From positions 6,045,489 to 6,109,488 of the forward strand of contig CM034144.1 of assembly GCA_019914995.1 (NCBI GenBank): DNA of 64,000 nucleotides. Reading direction: 5' to 3'. Every line of letters starts with the position of its first letter. The stretch's first letter is position 1. This DNA comes from Acanthochlamys bracteata (lineage: Eukaryota > Streptophyta > Magnoliopsida > Pandanales > Velloziaceae). The translations under genes were made by a program, and so were the position numbers. A model generated the notes under the pieces. That model saw only the letters and a program-made list of their open reading frames with translations. It made no database searches and was not told the origin of the DNA. Positions 47,403 through 63,479 of this stretch are shown here, piece by piece.

Positions 47403-48286
47403 TATAAGAATAATACATGTATCCTACGACAGGAGTTACTATTTCTCAGCCCTCAATTTCACGATGAAGGCGTTTACTCCGTTTAGGAGCAGCTCTCTCT
47501 CTCCAGACATTTCTTTCTCTGGTGTATCTTCTACAACTACATCCTCCTGTATAATCAGCCCTCGATTGCGAGTCAGTTTCCTGATTGGAGTCGAAGGTTA
47601 ATTAGATCGTGAGTTCGTGACTCTCTTCCTGCAGCTTTTGCTTGCGAAGACGTGGGCATGGTTACTCCTGTTCAGTGAGGTATGTGCTCTTTCCCCAGGT
47701 GGAACAGTATCCATCATCAACTGCAACAAGTCTTACTATTTGGGAAAAAAACATTTCGAAGAAATGAAGAAGAGGTGGGGGTTTTGAAGAAGAGAGAAAA
47801 TCCCCCGCGCGTGCTTGTTTGTGTCAAGAAAATTGTCTCGGAATGAGGAAGAAACTATCAATTCCCTACCACGTACACGTTTATTACACTGTGCCGCGGG
47901 ATACTTTAACGGAAGGTCAATTTTAAGCAATAGTTTGTTTACACGTGTACCGTTAGAGCTATGAGTTCTGTTGGTATTTCGTAGTTATCTATTGAATGGA
48001 TGGCAATACTTTGAACTCTCCACTACTGATAGAAATTTCCCCAAAATTTAGAACAATTTTGTGCTCTGCTTTTCAATTCGAAAAGCTTCAGATTCCCCAA
48101 AAGAATTTAAAAATATTTCGTCTTTCCATTTCTGTTTCCATCAGATTCCAAAAATAAATTTCATTGTCTTTTAATTTCTGTAAAATCTCGCCATGGTTTC
48201 AATTTCAAATCCAATCTAATTTTTGTTCTTTGACCCTTGTTTTTGGTTTTTAATTGAAAGAATTTCAATCGATTAATCAATCAGCC
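47403..48286. other. Upstream region of the 48.3-kb gene, with an orphan exon-like stretch
   Basis: 47463-47600 reads as a 45-residue frame starting MKAFTPFRSSSLSPDISF, Ser/Thr-rich and plastid-transit-like, followed by sequence with a plausible GT donor (AG|GTATGTG near 47681). It may be a lost first exon. Beyond 47700 is promoter and leader of the next gene (ACGTACACGT and ACACGTGT words at about 47872-47947). Confidence 0.4.
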
Positions 48287-49486
48287 ATGAAAGCTTCTAT
48301 CACTTTTAGAGAAGATGAACGGCCGTTTGTCCGTGCAAAAGTACCGATCTCGGTGCTAGGTGTACCGTTGATCTCTGGGCTTGCCGCCGGCGAGTCACGT
48401 GAGCTCCGTCTCGATCTTTCCACAGCATTCAATTCCTTCCCTGTTCTTCGGTTCTCTTACAAACCAAACGATTGCTTTGATCCTTTCGCGGTATCGGTGA
48501 AATCCGGGACAGGTCAGTTCGGTTCGATCGCCGCCGAGTTATCTCTGCTGTCTCGCTCCGGTCCACGATTCTTTCTCCGATTCAAGCCCCGACTAGGAGA
48601 TTTCTCTTTATCAAAAACCGTTCGGAGCAGCCTACCTGAATTCTGTGCCGAAAACGCTAAGAAATCTAATGGGTTTACAGCTGTTGTCGGCGGCCGAGAT
48701 GTTTCTGCTTCGCAGAACGGCAGTGATTTGTCTGGGTTTTGTACAGAAAGCTCAAAGAAAGCCAGTGGTCTTGTAATCAATGGTGGAGGAATTGGCGAAG
48801 AAGATATTTCGGAATTTCATACTGAAAGCATCAAGAAATTTAATGGCTTTGTAGCTAATGGAGGTGTTCGTGATGAAGATTTTTCAGAAGTACGGAGTGG
48901 AAACATCAAGAAAAGCAATGGAGGAATTTGGGGTAGTATGTTTAGTGGAATGGAAGTTAGTGCTAGTAGTTCGCTGCCACTGCGGGGCAGGGCAGCAGTC
49001 AAATTCAAGTGGGGAGTTAGATTACCAACTGAGTTTTCGACTTCTTTTGATTTTGAGCATGGACAAACTGTGCCGCTGAAGAAGTTACCGTTGCTGGTGA
49101 TGAGTAAAATCAGTGTCGAACATTTGGTGGAAGATGTAGTTCGATCAAAGGAAAAAGCAAGCAATGAGATTGCTAAGTATTCACCTGCTATGGAGTCTGC
49201 TTCGTTGAGGAATCAGCTTGATGCTCTATGGGCGGAGAACTTGAACCTTAAGCAAATTCTTGAAGATATTCGATCAGAGCTTCGAACTGGAAAGGCCGGT
49301 GCTGAAAGAAATCAGACTTCTGCTGGCAGTGATTCAGTCAAAGCTTCTGGCAGACCGGCTAATGGGAAAAGAGAGAGAAAGAATGACGGACGAACTGCCA
49401 TGGAGGTTTCTTCTAAGACAGGATCAGAGGATGTGAATGAGGAGCTAAGGAAGGCATTGATGGGGGCAACTGGTGCTGGAAAATGA
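48287..49486 (+). CDS. Conserved plant protein of unknown function (MKASITFREDE... family)
   Basis: A single-exon gene of 399 residues. The N-terminal ~110 residues (MKASITFREDERPFVRAKVP, SVLGVPLISGLAAGESREL, SYKPNDCFDPFAVSVKSGTG) form a domain of alternating hydrophobic strands that I remember as a widespread land-plant family without known function. A second beta-rich block (LPLRGRAAVKFKWGVRLPTE) lies near 245-300. Between them, two to three loose repeats of EF(C/H)TE(S)xKKxxGFVxNGG appear. The C-terminus has a short coiled coil (SLRNQLDALWAENLNLKQIL) and a charged Lys/Glu/Ser tail. No signal peptide or membrane helix. The frame is open upstream, but the first ATG is 48287. The beta-rich, strand-repeating pattern could fit a membrane-barrel or lipid-associated protein; that is a guess. 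Confidence 0.85.
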   Translation: MKASITFREDERPFVRAKVPISVLGVPLISGLAAGESRELRLDLSTAFNSFPVLRFSYKPNDCFDPFAVSVKSGTGQFGSIAAELSLLSRSGPRFFLRFKPRLGDFSLSKTVRSSLPEFCAENAKKSNGFTAVVGGRDVSASQNGSDLSGFCTESSKKASGLVINGGGIGEEDISEFHTESIKKFNGFVANGGVRDEDFSEVRSGNIKKSNGGIWGSMFSGMEVSASSSLPLRGRAAVKFKWGVRLPTEFSTSFDFEHGQTVPLKKLPLLVMSKISVEHLVEDVVRSKEKASNEIAKYSPAMESASLRNQLDALWAENLNLKQILEDIRSELRTGKAGAERNQTSAGSDSVKASGRPANGKRERKNDGRTAMEVSSKTGSEDVNEELRKALMGATGAGK

Positions 49487-50829
49487 ATTCTGGTGAGATG
49501 TGCTGGTCCTAAAAGTGTTTTTATGTATGATATTAATGCATATTATTGGTTCTCCTTAGTTGAAAGTTTTTAGCTGTTGAGTCTAAGCGGCATGAAGAAG
49601 ATATAATGTAGCTAGAAGTTAGTAGTATGCAAGAACTACTCTATGTTTCTACAACGGATATGAATTTTGTTTGATCAATCAAGCGATGTTTGTAGGTTCT
49701 TTTGTATATATGGAGTGCTTCATACATGTTGATCATTTTTAATGGTGTTCTGCATGTTGTAATCTCCTCATTGGAATTTTTTGTTGTTACTGTTGTTAGC
49801 CATAAGAGTTTTTGCTTCATTCAAAGCAGATTTCCAATGTTAAGTTTTTGACTAAGAGTGTTTTTCTTTTCTGAATGTGAAGTTTTGAAGGGATTTGGGT
49901 AGAGATGTTTTAGTAGCACTACATATATACACATATATATTTTGCTATTGTAAGTGAAGAATTTGCTTGGGCTTATGCTCTTTTATCTTTAGGCAATGTA
50001 TAGTTGAAATATGTGAATGTCAAGTTCCCAAGAATTTGCTTGGCCTCTCTTTCATGAATGTATATTGAGTTCTGTCCTTGTGCAAAGTGGACATGCCTTT
50101 TACATTAACAGTTAGCAAAGACCAAGAGATGCTTGTAGCTTGTGGTGGTTCTTACAATCAGTATGTAACTCTGCCTAAGTTTTTTCTTTATATATCATCT
50201 GCCAAGCACATTCTTCGTCTCTTAGATCTTGACAGTTTGAGTTATCAAAGTTGGTTGAGTACATAAGCTTATAATTGTGGAGTATGGTAATTTTTTAGCC
50301 AAAAACAGTTATGTAAACGATTAATGTAGTGTTCCAAAAAGTTTTCAATTTTTTTAATTTAATTTTTATTTTACATCTTTAAACATACTATAAGATTTTA
50401 GAATTTTTATAAAATTTATAAAATATACAAAAAAATTATACACAATAAAAATCTTAAATTATTTATTTTTTTAACTTTTAAGATATAAATATTAAATTTA
50501 TTTAATGATCTTTCGTAATAAAAAAGTTTTATTCTAAAAGTAGGAATATCATCCAACTACACCATTTAAAATCTCAACCCACCAGATACACACACCTTCC
50601 GACTACTTCCTTCGTAAAAGTAGTCCGACTCTCACAGTCCCGTCTTCGTAAATAACAGAAACACCAGTGTCAATCGTTGTACTTTGTGTTGTCGAACAAT
50701 AATGCGGTCCAGTTTTCGGAACCAAACAATCCAACCAGTTTCCAAAGAAACAAAACTCTCTCCTGCTTCATTTCGTTTTCAGACCAAAAACAAACTAATA
50801 ATAATAAAACAAAAAACAAAAACCGGAAG
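49487..50829. other. 3' UTR and intergenic region, no gene seen
   Basis: The 3' UTR of the 48.3-kb gene with T-rich stretches, then a TATATATACACATATATATTTTGC-type low-complexity word near 49920, AT-rich DNA to 50530 and the leader of the hydrolase gene. Confidence 0.5.
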
Positions 50830-52994
50830 ATGGAATCTGTTACGATTGAGAGCACGGGAGGAATCAAACTGAACGCTCGAATATTCCGGCCGCCGGAGAG
50901 TTCAGAAGCGACAGCGAATAAGTCAGTGGTGGTTGTTCTTGTTCACCCGTTCACTATTCTCGGAGGTTTTCAGGGTTTGATGAAGGGAATCGCGAAGGGT
51001 ATTGCAGAGCGTGGAGGAGGAATAGTTGCTGCTGCTGTAACATTTGATTTGCGCGGAGCGGGAAGATCAACGGGGAAGCCTTCTTTTACAGGATCGAATG
51101 AAGTGGATGATGTAGTTAGTGTTTGTCGTTGGGTGATTGACAATTTGAAGCCTGGTGATGGAATCGTTCTTGTTGGATCTTCTGCAGGTAAATTAATTCT
51201 AAAGATTTTTCTAGCAGTGAGTTTTAGTTTCGATTTTAATTTTTTATTAGTTCAGTTTGTGCAGTCTGAGATTCTTTCCTTTTATTTTGTTTCAGTGAGC
51301 TTTTGCTAAGTTGAATTTGTACGAACTGAGTTTGGTGAAAAAAATTACTTAGTTTTTTCGTTTGGTTGATTAGTTTTTTGAGAAAGGAGTTCAAGTGTTT
51401 GCTACTTGAGTTTGTGTAAATTGAGATAACTTTGATCTTATGGTTTTAGTTGTAGTGAAATTTCTTTTTCTTTAAATTTTGCTTTAAAATTTTTTGGTTT
51501 ACTAGTTTGGTGAATTAGTTGATGAGCAATTTGAGTAGTTTCAAATGTTTGTTTTTTTTCTTTAATAGTTGAGTGAATGCTTATGAGATCTGAAATTCTC
51601 AGAGCAGAAGAGTTTGCTTTATTCTATTTGGTCATAGGATTGCTAACAGCAATAGGATTATGTATTCTGCTGAGACATTTGCTAATAAAGCCTGCTGTGG
51701 ATTAGCAGTTAGAGTGGTGCGTGTGTGTGGGATTGTGCTATTACATTGCATCTCAGTCATCTTCATTAGCACTTACATTTGAAATTCATAGTTTCTACTT
51801 TTCACAGTGATTCCAACATAGAACTCAATAATTTTTCTTCTTTCCGTGAACACCTGAGGTATGCTATTTTGGTGTGAACACAAGGAGTTAGTATGCTTCA
51901 CTACCAAATAGCTTCGCGACGTCTTGCAATTGTTGCAGAAAGTTATAGGTAGTAGCTGAAGCAATCTAATTGATAGTCAGTGGCACATTTTGCCTTGGTT
52001 GTGGTTTCTGTCTCAACCCCAATTGTTGCTGTGAGAGGCATGCCCTCCACAATTGTTCAAATGACGCATATCTACACCTCTCTCTAGTGTGAGGCTTAAT
52101 ATGGTTGGCTTACAATTTGTTTATGATGGTTGTTTGTGAGGAACATGTTCCACAAAGGAAACTGGATTTTGCAAGTATTGATTGATGTAGTATTTGTATC
52201 CTTTAGCTAGTATAACATATACGAGGAATAGGATTGTCAGCACAAGATGGCACAATGAAGAGCATGGTGCTGCAATAGTGGAGTGATGGTAATTGCTTCA
52301 ACAATTTTCCTTATGGCAGAGTCATAGATACAGTTTGTCAAAGGTTTCTCTTGTTGGGTTAGACTAAGATGATTGTCTACTGTGGAAGCCAAGAGTACAA
52401 GGTACTTCTGACAAAATTTGCACTACTTTATGCATATTTCTTTTACTTCTAAAATGATGTAAGGGTATATCAGTTGGGCTGTTTCTTTTATTCGCATGTT
52501 TTGTGTCAAATGCTGTTAATAGGTGGATGTCTTTTTTGGATTTGTTAATCTTACAGATCTTTTTACTTGTTGCAATTTGAATGCTTTGCGTTCTTGTAAT
52601 GGTAAACTAACTACACTATACTTACTATTGCTATGTAAGAAGGCTTTTCTAAGATGAGCTTTTTGGAGCAGGTGCACCAATCGCTGGGTCAGCAGTAGAT
52701 AAGGTAGAGCAGGTCGTGGGTTATGTGAGCCTGGGCTACCCGTTTGGGTTTTTGTCATCTATTCTTCTTGGGAGGCATTACAATGCAATTTTGCGGTCTC
52801 CCAAACCGAAGCTGTTTGTTATGGGCACACAAGATGGTTTCACAAGCGTCAAGCAATTGCAGAACAAGCTCAAGTCTGCTGCTGGGAGGGTTGAAACTCG
52901 TCTGCTCGAGGGTGTAGGGCACTTCCAAATGGAGGGACCTGCATATGACGCTCAGATGGTGGAGGTCATACTGGATTTCATTCAGACTTTGTAA
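50830..52994 (+). CDS. Small alpha/beta-hydrolase family protein
   Basis: Exons 50830-51187 and 52672-52994, GT-AG intron of 1484 bp in phase 1, giving 226 residues. The fold marks are plain: VVVLVHPFTILGG (oxyanion-hole region) near 35-50, DLRGAGRSTG, nucleophile elbow VGSSAGAP at about 116-123 (Ser in GxSxG), then MGTQDGFTS with the likely catalytic Asp, and GVGHFQMEG with the catalytic His. So the Ser-Asp-His triad is complete. No signal or transit peptide is evident; probably cytosolic. The substrate is unknown; the family includes esterases, peptidases and thioesterases, and resembles the TEX30/KANL3-like group. The intron lies just after the nucleophile motif. Start chosen at the first ATG that begins the conserved MESVTIESTGGIKL. 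Confidence 0.9.
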
Positions 52995-53415
52995 AACTTT
53001 GCTAATTGCTTTGTTGTGTTTGTTCCTAGCAAGGAAATATTTCAAGCGTTTTGTCAAGTAAGCATGTTGTACGGCCATCTGTTCTGCGAACGGAACTTTA
53101 AAGCTATGTTATTTAGGTTTGTTTCCTTACCCACATGTGGTAAACTGATGATACGCATCAATGAATTGAAAACAGAATCTCTCATCAGTGAAGACCTATC
53201 AAGAAAAAACACAAATTTCTATCATTAGTATAACTTCCTGCATTGAAAGGAACTACGGCAACAAGTCATTGTTCAGCTGTTTCCAACACCACCGAAGTAA
53301 ATTTACACTGCTTCAAGGTCTAAAATTTTTTTCTGCATTATGCTATATGGAAACTCTTCCCGACTCTTCAAAGTTGAATGTTTTAGGCTGTAATTTTCAT
53401 CTTACCTGTAACTTG

Positions 53416-56400
53416 TCAGCAGTCCAACCATACGGTCACATAGTTAACTCCCCAGTTTCCGCCGTGTCCATGATCATTCCATCCTTGGTGACCTTCTGCT
53501 TCAAGGAAAGAACCAGAAATTGCATTATATGTTTTCAACAAGCATTTTGGAAAGCAGCATAGCAAATAAGGTGTGAATGATAATATAGATATTGACATTC
53601 AGAGCCCCAGAAAGTAAATAAAATGATATATGTGGAATGAGGGCTTATCGTTATTTACCACTTTCACCATCAGATGCATCAGCAAGCATTGCAATAGCAT
53701 TAACTAGTGATAGCTCCTGCTCCTTCCAAGACAATTAACTGCTGTTATAAGCCTTTCTCCAAAATAACACGTACAGGAGTTGAGGAGTCAAATTCTGCAG
53801 ACTACCTTTAACAACTTATAGAGTCTCATTGTGAAGTATCTCATATAACCAGAATTCTTTCTGTGCAGCATTTTGTAGCAAGGGATAATCTTTTCCAGAT
53901 TGGTTTTTTAAGAACCCTCTGCTATTTCCAGAGTTACGGACAACAGCAGCATGACTTGCAGACATCTTAATCCCTCCGCTCCTACCTCCTCAGGATATTC
54001 CCAAATCCTAACCGTACTGAATATCTTGCGGTGCTACCTGTCAATAAACCAAACCGTCATGTGGTGTTCAATAATATCTTACTACAAGTAAAATGTTCCT
54101 ATAAGTTCTCAAATCACAACTCTTATCACATCTCCATAGAGAGAAGATGGCAGATTCATCAAAGAATTCCAAGCACACGTCCTCCAGGCATAGAGAGAAT
54201 CTTATACATGACTCTTGACTGTGGATAAATCTAGCCAACACTTGAGACTTTGGACAACAGTTTCAAAGGCTCCTATGCCAACTCACAACCCTTCTGCCCA
54301 TGTACTAGGTAGAGCCCATGTGTTGCATTCTTTTTGAGCTTCAGAGCCACAACACGAACAAGATGACATTCACAGTATCATAATTGCTGAACATCCAAAT
54401 CTCAACATAAATACAAAGTTCTTGAAAAATCACCACAATGGTCTCAATATGTTTCAAAGGAATCTCATAAAAGGAGGGGAATGCTTTCATAAGATGTCAG
54501 CATGATTTGACCTAACCTATGAAAAGGTCTGCAGAAGAATATCTTTCAAGAAGGCCATGATGATTTCATAACAACGTAAATACTGCACAAGGACATACAT
54601 ATGGATATGCCATTTTACTAGTATGTATTGCTAATATGCACTCACCTTATTTGACTGGAACTTATCAAAATTTTTCCTAATCCAGACCATGAAGGAGAAA
54701 CTATTTCCCAAAAAGAAGTTTTAAGAAAAGAATTCAGCAAACACATCAAACAGAGAGGAGCTTACCTCTTTAAGATCCACCCGCTCCCAACTCTCTTTTT
54801 CAGAGTTGATGTCATAAACAACTGCAGGCTTTACCCTAACCAAGTTTAGAGATGATCAGGGTAGTGTTCCAGAAGCTGAAGACTATCATTGGATTATGCT
54901 TAAACTCCACCAACCTTATTAGGGTTGTAGTCGATAATAACACTTCATAAAATTATGATCATCTGGCCACCGGGTGAAGACTTTCTGCCGAATTAGTGGG
55001 TCAATCTTCAAAGCTTCATCAAGCTCCCTATTTCCAGAAGGATAATGGTTCGACTTCATTAATGAAATAGGTGGGAGAAATGTCAGATCAAGTTCAATCT
55101 AGAAATAGTGAAACAAAACAGCCAAAAGCAAATAATCATCTTACTAATTTCAAATGTTTTCCCTTAACCCCAGCAGCAGCTTCATAATTTGTCAAAGTTG
55201 ATTGCTGCAGATGTGGCAACAGGCTGTGGTGCAACCTGAGAGTATTGAATGCATGTGATGTTTTCAGCCTCTTCCTAGCACCTGAGGCAGTAGGACTGGG
55301 GTCGAGACCATGAATTTGATCATTGCTTGGTGCTCCAGACTGAAAACCATCAGCCTGCCTCCATTCCCTTATTTTGTGGATGACGCCATCAGCATTCACT
55401 TCATTCAATAGCTGTCTGTGTTCTTCATTGGATACTCTCAACTCCTTTCTTAGTTTCAGTTATCAGATCTTCCTTCTCCTGAAACAAATGCAATCAACGT
55501 TATGAGCATACTATTTGAACAAATCCAGACACTAATTACAGCTGAGGACAAAAATTATGGATTACCCAAGTGATAGTATCAGACAGTGCCTTGAATGGCT
55601 TAAGCACCAAACTGTATGCTTCTTGCTCCAGTCGATGTATTTCTGTTTCCATATCATTTGTGCCATATAGAATGGGACACCACCACTTATTGCATCCCTA
55701 GAGACAGGCCCTCAAAAACTCTATTCTGATGTGATACCAGAAGATCATCATCAGTTCCTTAATTCACATTGTAAAGATACTTCATTACACATGGTTTTCA
55801 AGTGATTGCTATACAAATCTCTAGAAATTCACAATTATTGAATATAGGAATTTAAAGGAGTTAAAAGGAGAAGCTAACAGCAAAATACTTAATGTTGATA
55901 AGCCATGCTTAATGTTGTCCACATAATGCCTTGGTTCGATAAGAACCTGCAGGCAACTTGCATCACTTGTCATATGTCCATAACAACAGTTCTGCCAAAA
56001 GAAGGCCATAGGAACTGACCAAGATGAAGAAATAAAGAGCACTATCATCAGTCCTCATGCTGTGTCAATGGGGTGTGAGTCAATTCAGAAAAAGTTCAGC
56101 AAGACTTTTACAGCAAATTGCCTAAATCTAGAGTACTGGTTTCACTCCAGGCGTTCAAAAACTTCAAAAGAAATTCAACCATTTTATTATGCCTTGTCAT
56201 AACTACCTCAAACTCAAAGTAATGATAACAGTTCCCTGCTGATTTCCCTATTTTACCCTAGAACAGAGAGTACCACTGCTGATTTCTTAGAAACAATACC
56301 TAAGGACAAACATTCCACATGTTCAACGTATCCAAATAGTACTTAATTTACATCAAGATATCCACACCTTCAATTTCTGTTTACCATACATCACAAGAAC

Positions 56401-56992
56401 ATATCTTCATTATGTGGATGGACATCATCCAAAAATCAACAGACAGAAAATGAGAGCATACCAGCACAGCAAAAAAGAACAGGGTTCAGAAATTAACAAA
56501 GTTGTTCTACAAATTTAGTTCATAAGTAATCAGCAAAAAAGTACAACTATGTAAATCTGGTTCACACAAATGGTTAATTTATCATAAATTTATGATTCCA
56601 TAACACATAGATAAATGATGATAAAACCTTTTCAGCTTGTAAATAACATGATCGTGAAATCAATGATGTTATACTAATTCCTATCTCTAGTTTCCTTCTT
56701 TTGACCAATGTCACATTCAATATCTTCAACGACATTATGTACGAGATTGCTTTTGATACAAGTAGATGTCAAACAACAGCAAACATGCCAAAACTAGCCT
56801 AAATTTCAAGCAGAAGTATTGACCACGATCATTTAAACCTCATCCCGACCTATCACAGCAAAAAATTGCTCAAAGTCAAAAATACACAATAATTTATACA
56901 CCCAAACTATAAAATCAATCTAAAACTTCGCTATTGAATTACGGAATAAATAAAATCAACTTACCGCTGCTATCTGCACGATAGTGCTCCAT
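53416..56992 (-). pseudogene. EMSY-like (ENT + Agenet domain) pseudogene
   Basis: A minus-strand copy of a plant EMSY-LIKE gene, whose proteins bind histone marks and chromatin complexes in defence and flowering control. Exon 1 56965-56992 (MEHYRADSSG). The ENT domain is in about 55566-55670 (EIHRLEQEAYSLVLKPFKAL, SDTITW) and 55145-55478 (EKEDLI..., RVSNEEHRQLLNEVNADGVI, HKIREWRQADGFQ, SPTASGARKRLKTS). The Agenet/Tudor part follows (ALKIDPLIRQKVFTRWPDD, then VVYDINSEKESWERVDLKE near 54775-54835) and the C-terminal helix (MLADASDGES near 53650-53690). At least three one-base shifts break it: one after DLITETKK, and two after FTRWPDDHNF, where the expected YEAVIIDYNPNK is only recovered by changing frame. 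Splice signals at several junctions remain. Possibly a recent pseudogene; assembly error is the main alternative. Confidence 0.75.
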
Positions 56993-57312
56993 CTCTCGAT
57001 CACTTGATATATAAATTGAGCAAATAATTAGTAAACGATCGCGAGGGCGATGGTAAATAGTCAATCGCTCTCGAATAACGATCAATCCAGCGAACTGGAA
57101 CCAACTTGACCAGAGTATTGCAGAATACCATCACCAAAAGAAACCATAGTGGCTTGACATTGCAAACCAATCTTCATATGACCTTATCCTGCTAAAATAT
57201 TTTCCTTTGTTAATGATTTTTAATTTTTTTATTCCTATTATTATTATTATATCACTCCATATTTGATATTCCTAAACATTCTCTAATATTTAAAAAAAAT
57301 ACACAAAAAGAA
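56993..57312. promoter_or_regulatory. Shared upstream region between EMSY-like pseudogene and SelO
   Basis: The two start codons are about 320 bp apart in divergent orientation. The gap contains the word GATCGCGAGGGCGAT (about 57039) and AT-rich DNA; it could be a two-way promoter. No TATA box is firm. Confidence 0.4.
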
Positions 57313-61878
<4,566 letters not shown>

Positions 61879-63400
61879 AATGTTTTATAGTATCCTGTTG
61901 TATTATATAATCCTGTATGTATCTTGTTTTGCTCTTATAGGAACATAGACAGAAATGCAAAGGTACGTTTTGAGTGCCTTGAAAGTTCAAATAATCTTTA
62001 GCAAATCTTGTTAGATGTGTAAAAGCATGATCATGGTCCAGGGTTCTATACCTGACACTGTGATTGATGGTTTAGTTGCAGCCTATCAACTTTTTCAATA
62101 CGATCTGCTGCAACACTGCTTAGGTTCAAAGCAAGAGACGATGAAAAGAACGTATTGATTTGTTTTATTGTAGCGAAACCTTATACAGGAAATGGTGTTG
62201 CATTTTTTGTGCTTTGGACGAGTAATGGTTTCTTTAAAAAGTAAAATTTAAAAACTAAATTTGTAAAAAGTAAATTATTATAGAAAAAATAGACAGTCAT
62301 AAACAATGACTTTTGGCCAAAAAGAATTATCTTCGTATACAAAAGAATATAAATTCTAATGATTTCTTTTTTATCCGTTTGTTTTTTTTGTCCTTTTTCT
62401 TTCTGAAAATGAGTTCAAGATGTTAGTTAGCTATGCTGTTTTGGTGATATGTATATAATAAAGAAATGTAGATTAAAATTCATTATTTTGATCATGGTAG
62501 CATAAAATACATGCTGTTATTATTGGGGAGATATAACATCAATAGCGCTAATCAAAATAAACTGCTATTAACTTGCTCACTTACTGTTAACAAAAGTTGC
62601 TAGCGTGAATCATATTTTTAGCTAAATTATTGATTCTGATATTATTATTAGAACGATATAATAATAAAAAACCTAATCAAGATAAAAATATAAAGAGTCC
62701 GATACATACACTAAAAAGTCAAATCTAATTCAAAATTTTAAACTAATAAAAAATAAAATTCACTAATATACATCTTATTTTATTTTATTTTAATTTAATA
62801 TAAGACTAATTTATTTGAACTCAATAGCTATTTTTTGAATAATTTTAATTTGATATCATTTTTGTACCTATTAACATTTTTTGTGTGTTTTAATAAAAAA
62901 TAAATTTCGTAAAATTAAATTTGATAAAACTGAATTCCATAAAATAAGTAGATTAGAAATGAATTTGATAAATTCAGACTAAATTAAAGCACAAGCAATT
63001 AATTTCAGCTAAAAAATATGACAAAAAAATGAATTCCTCGTAATTGAAACGCACACTTCAACTAACGTCGATTTGAAGTTTTATTGCAGATACAAATGTT
63101 ACTATCCAGCACTGGATGTGTCATCTGCGCAACCTAAATACTTGAAATAGATTGCGTTTTTTTGGCTTTAAAATTAAGTTTTTTAAAAATAAATTCTTAG
63201 AAGTGAATTTTTAGAAATAATATTACTAAAAGTGGATTGAAGTTTTATATTTTTTTATAAGTAAAAATAAATTGAAAATGAATTTTTATATTTTTTTATG
63301 TTATTTTGTATTTAGAAGTGAATTGTTAAAAATAAAAAAAATAAGTTCTTGGATAAAAAAAACACACCCATAATTATTTTTCAATCACGCGCATAGCACG
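61879..63400. other. 3' UTR of SelO and intergenic DNA
   Basis: No gene seen. 62880-63055 has GTGTTTTAAT/ATTGAAACGCACAC-type loosely inverted ends and resembles the GTTTCA-family segments at 14.2 and 16.5 kb. 63150-63370 is another MITE-like AT-rich stretch ending AACACACCC. Confidence 0.45.
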
Positions 63401-63479
63401 TGACCGAGCTTCTGGGCCCACCATCTACAAATTGCTTCCCATCACTTGCCGGCACGACATAGAGCGCGAGAGAACTCGC

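Noticed and set aside
50078-50266. Small plus-strand frame after the 48.3-kb gene
   Set aside because: No domain, ordinary AT-rich 3' UTR composition; not called.
51188-52671. Possible extra exon in the long hydrolase intron
   Set aside because: Exons 1 and 2 join in frame and complete the Ser-Asp-His fold. But the product (226 residues) lacks part of the lid region seen in larger relatives; a small skipped exon cannot be excluded, I just could not see one with good borders.
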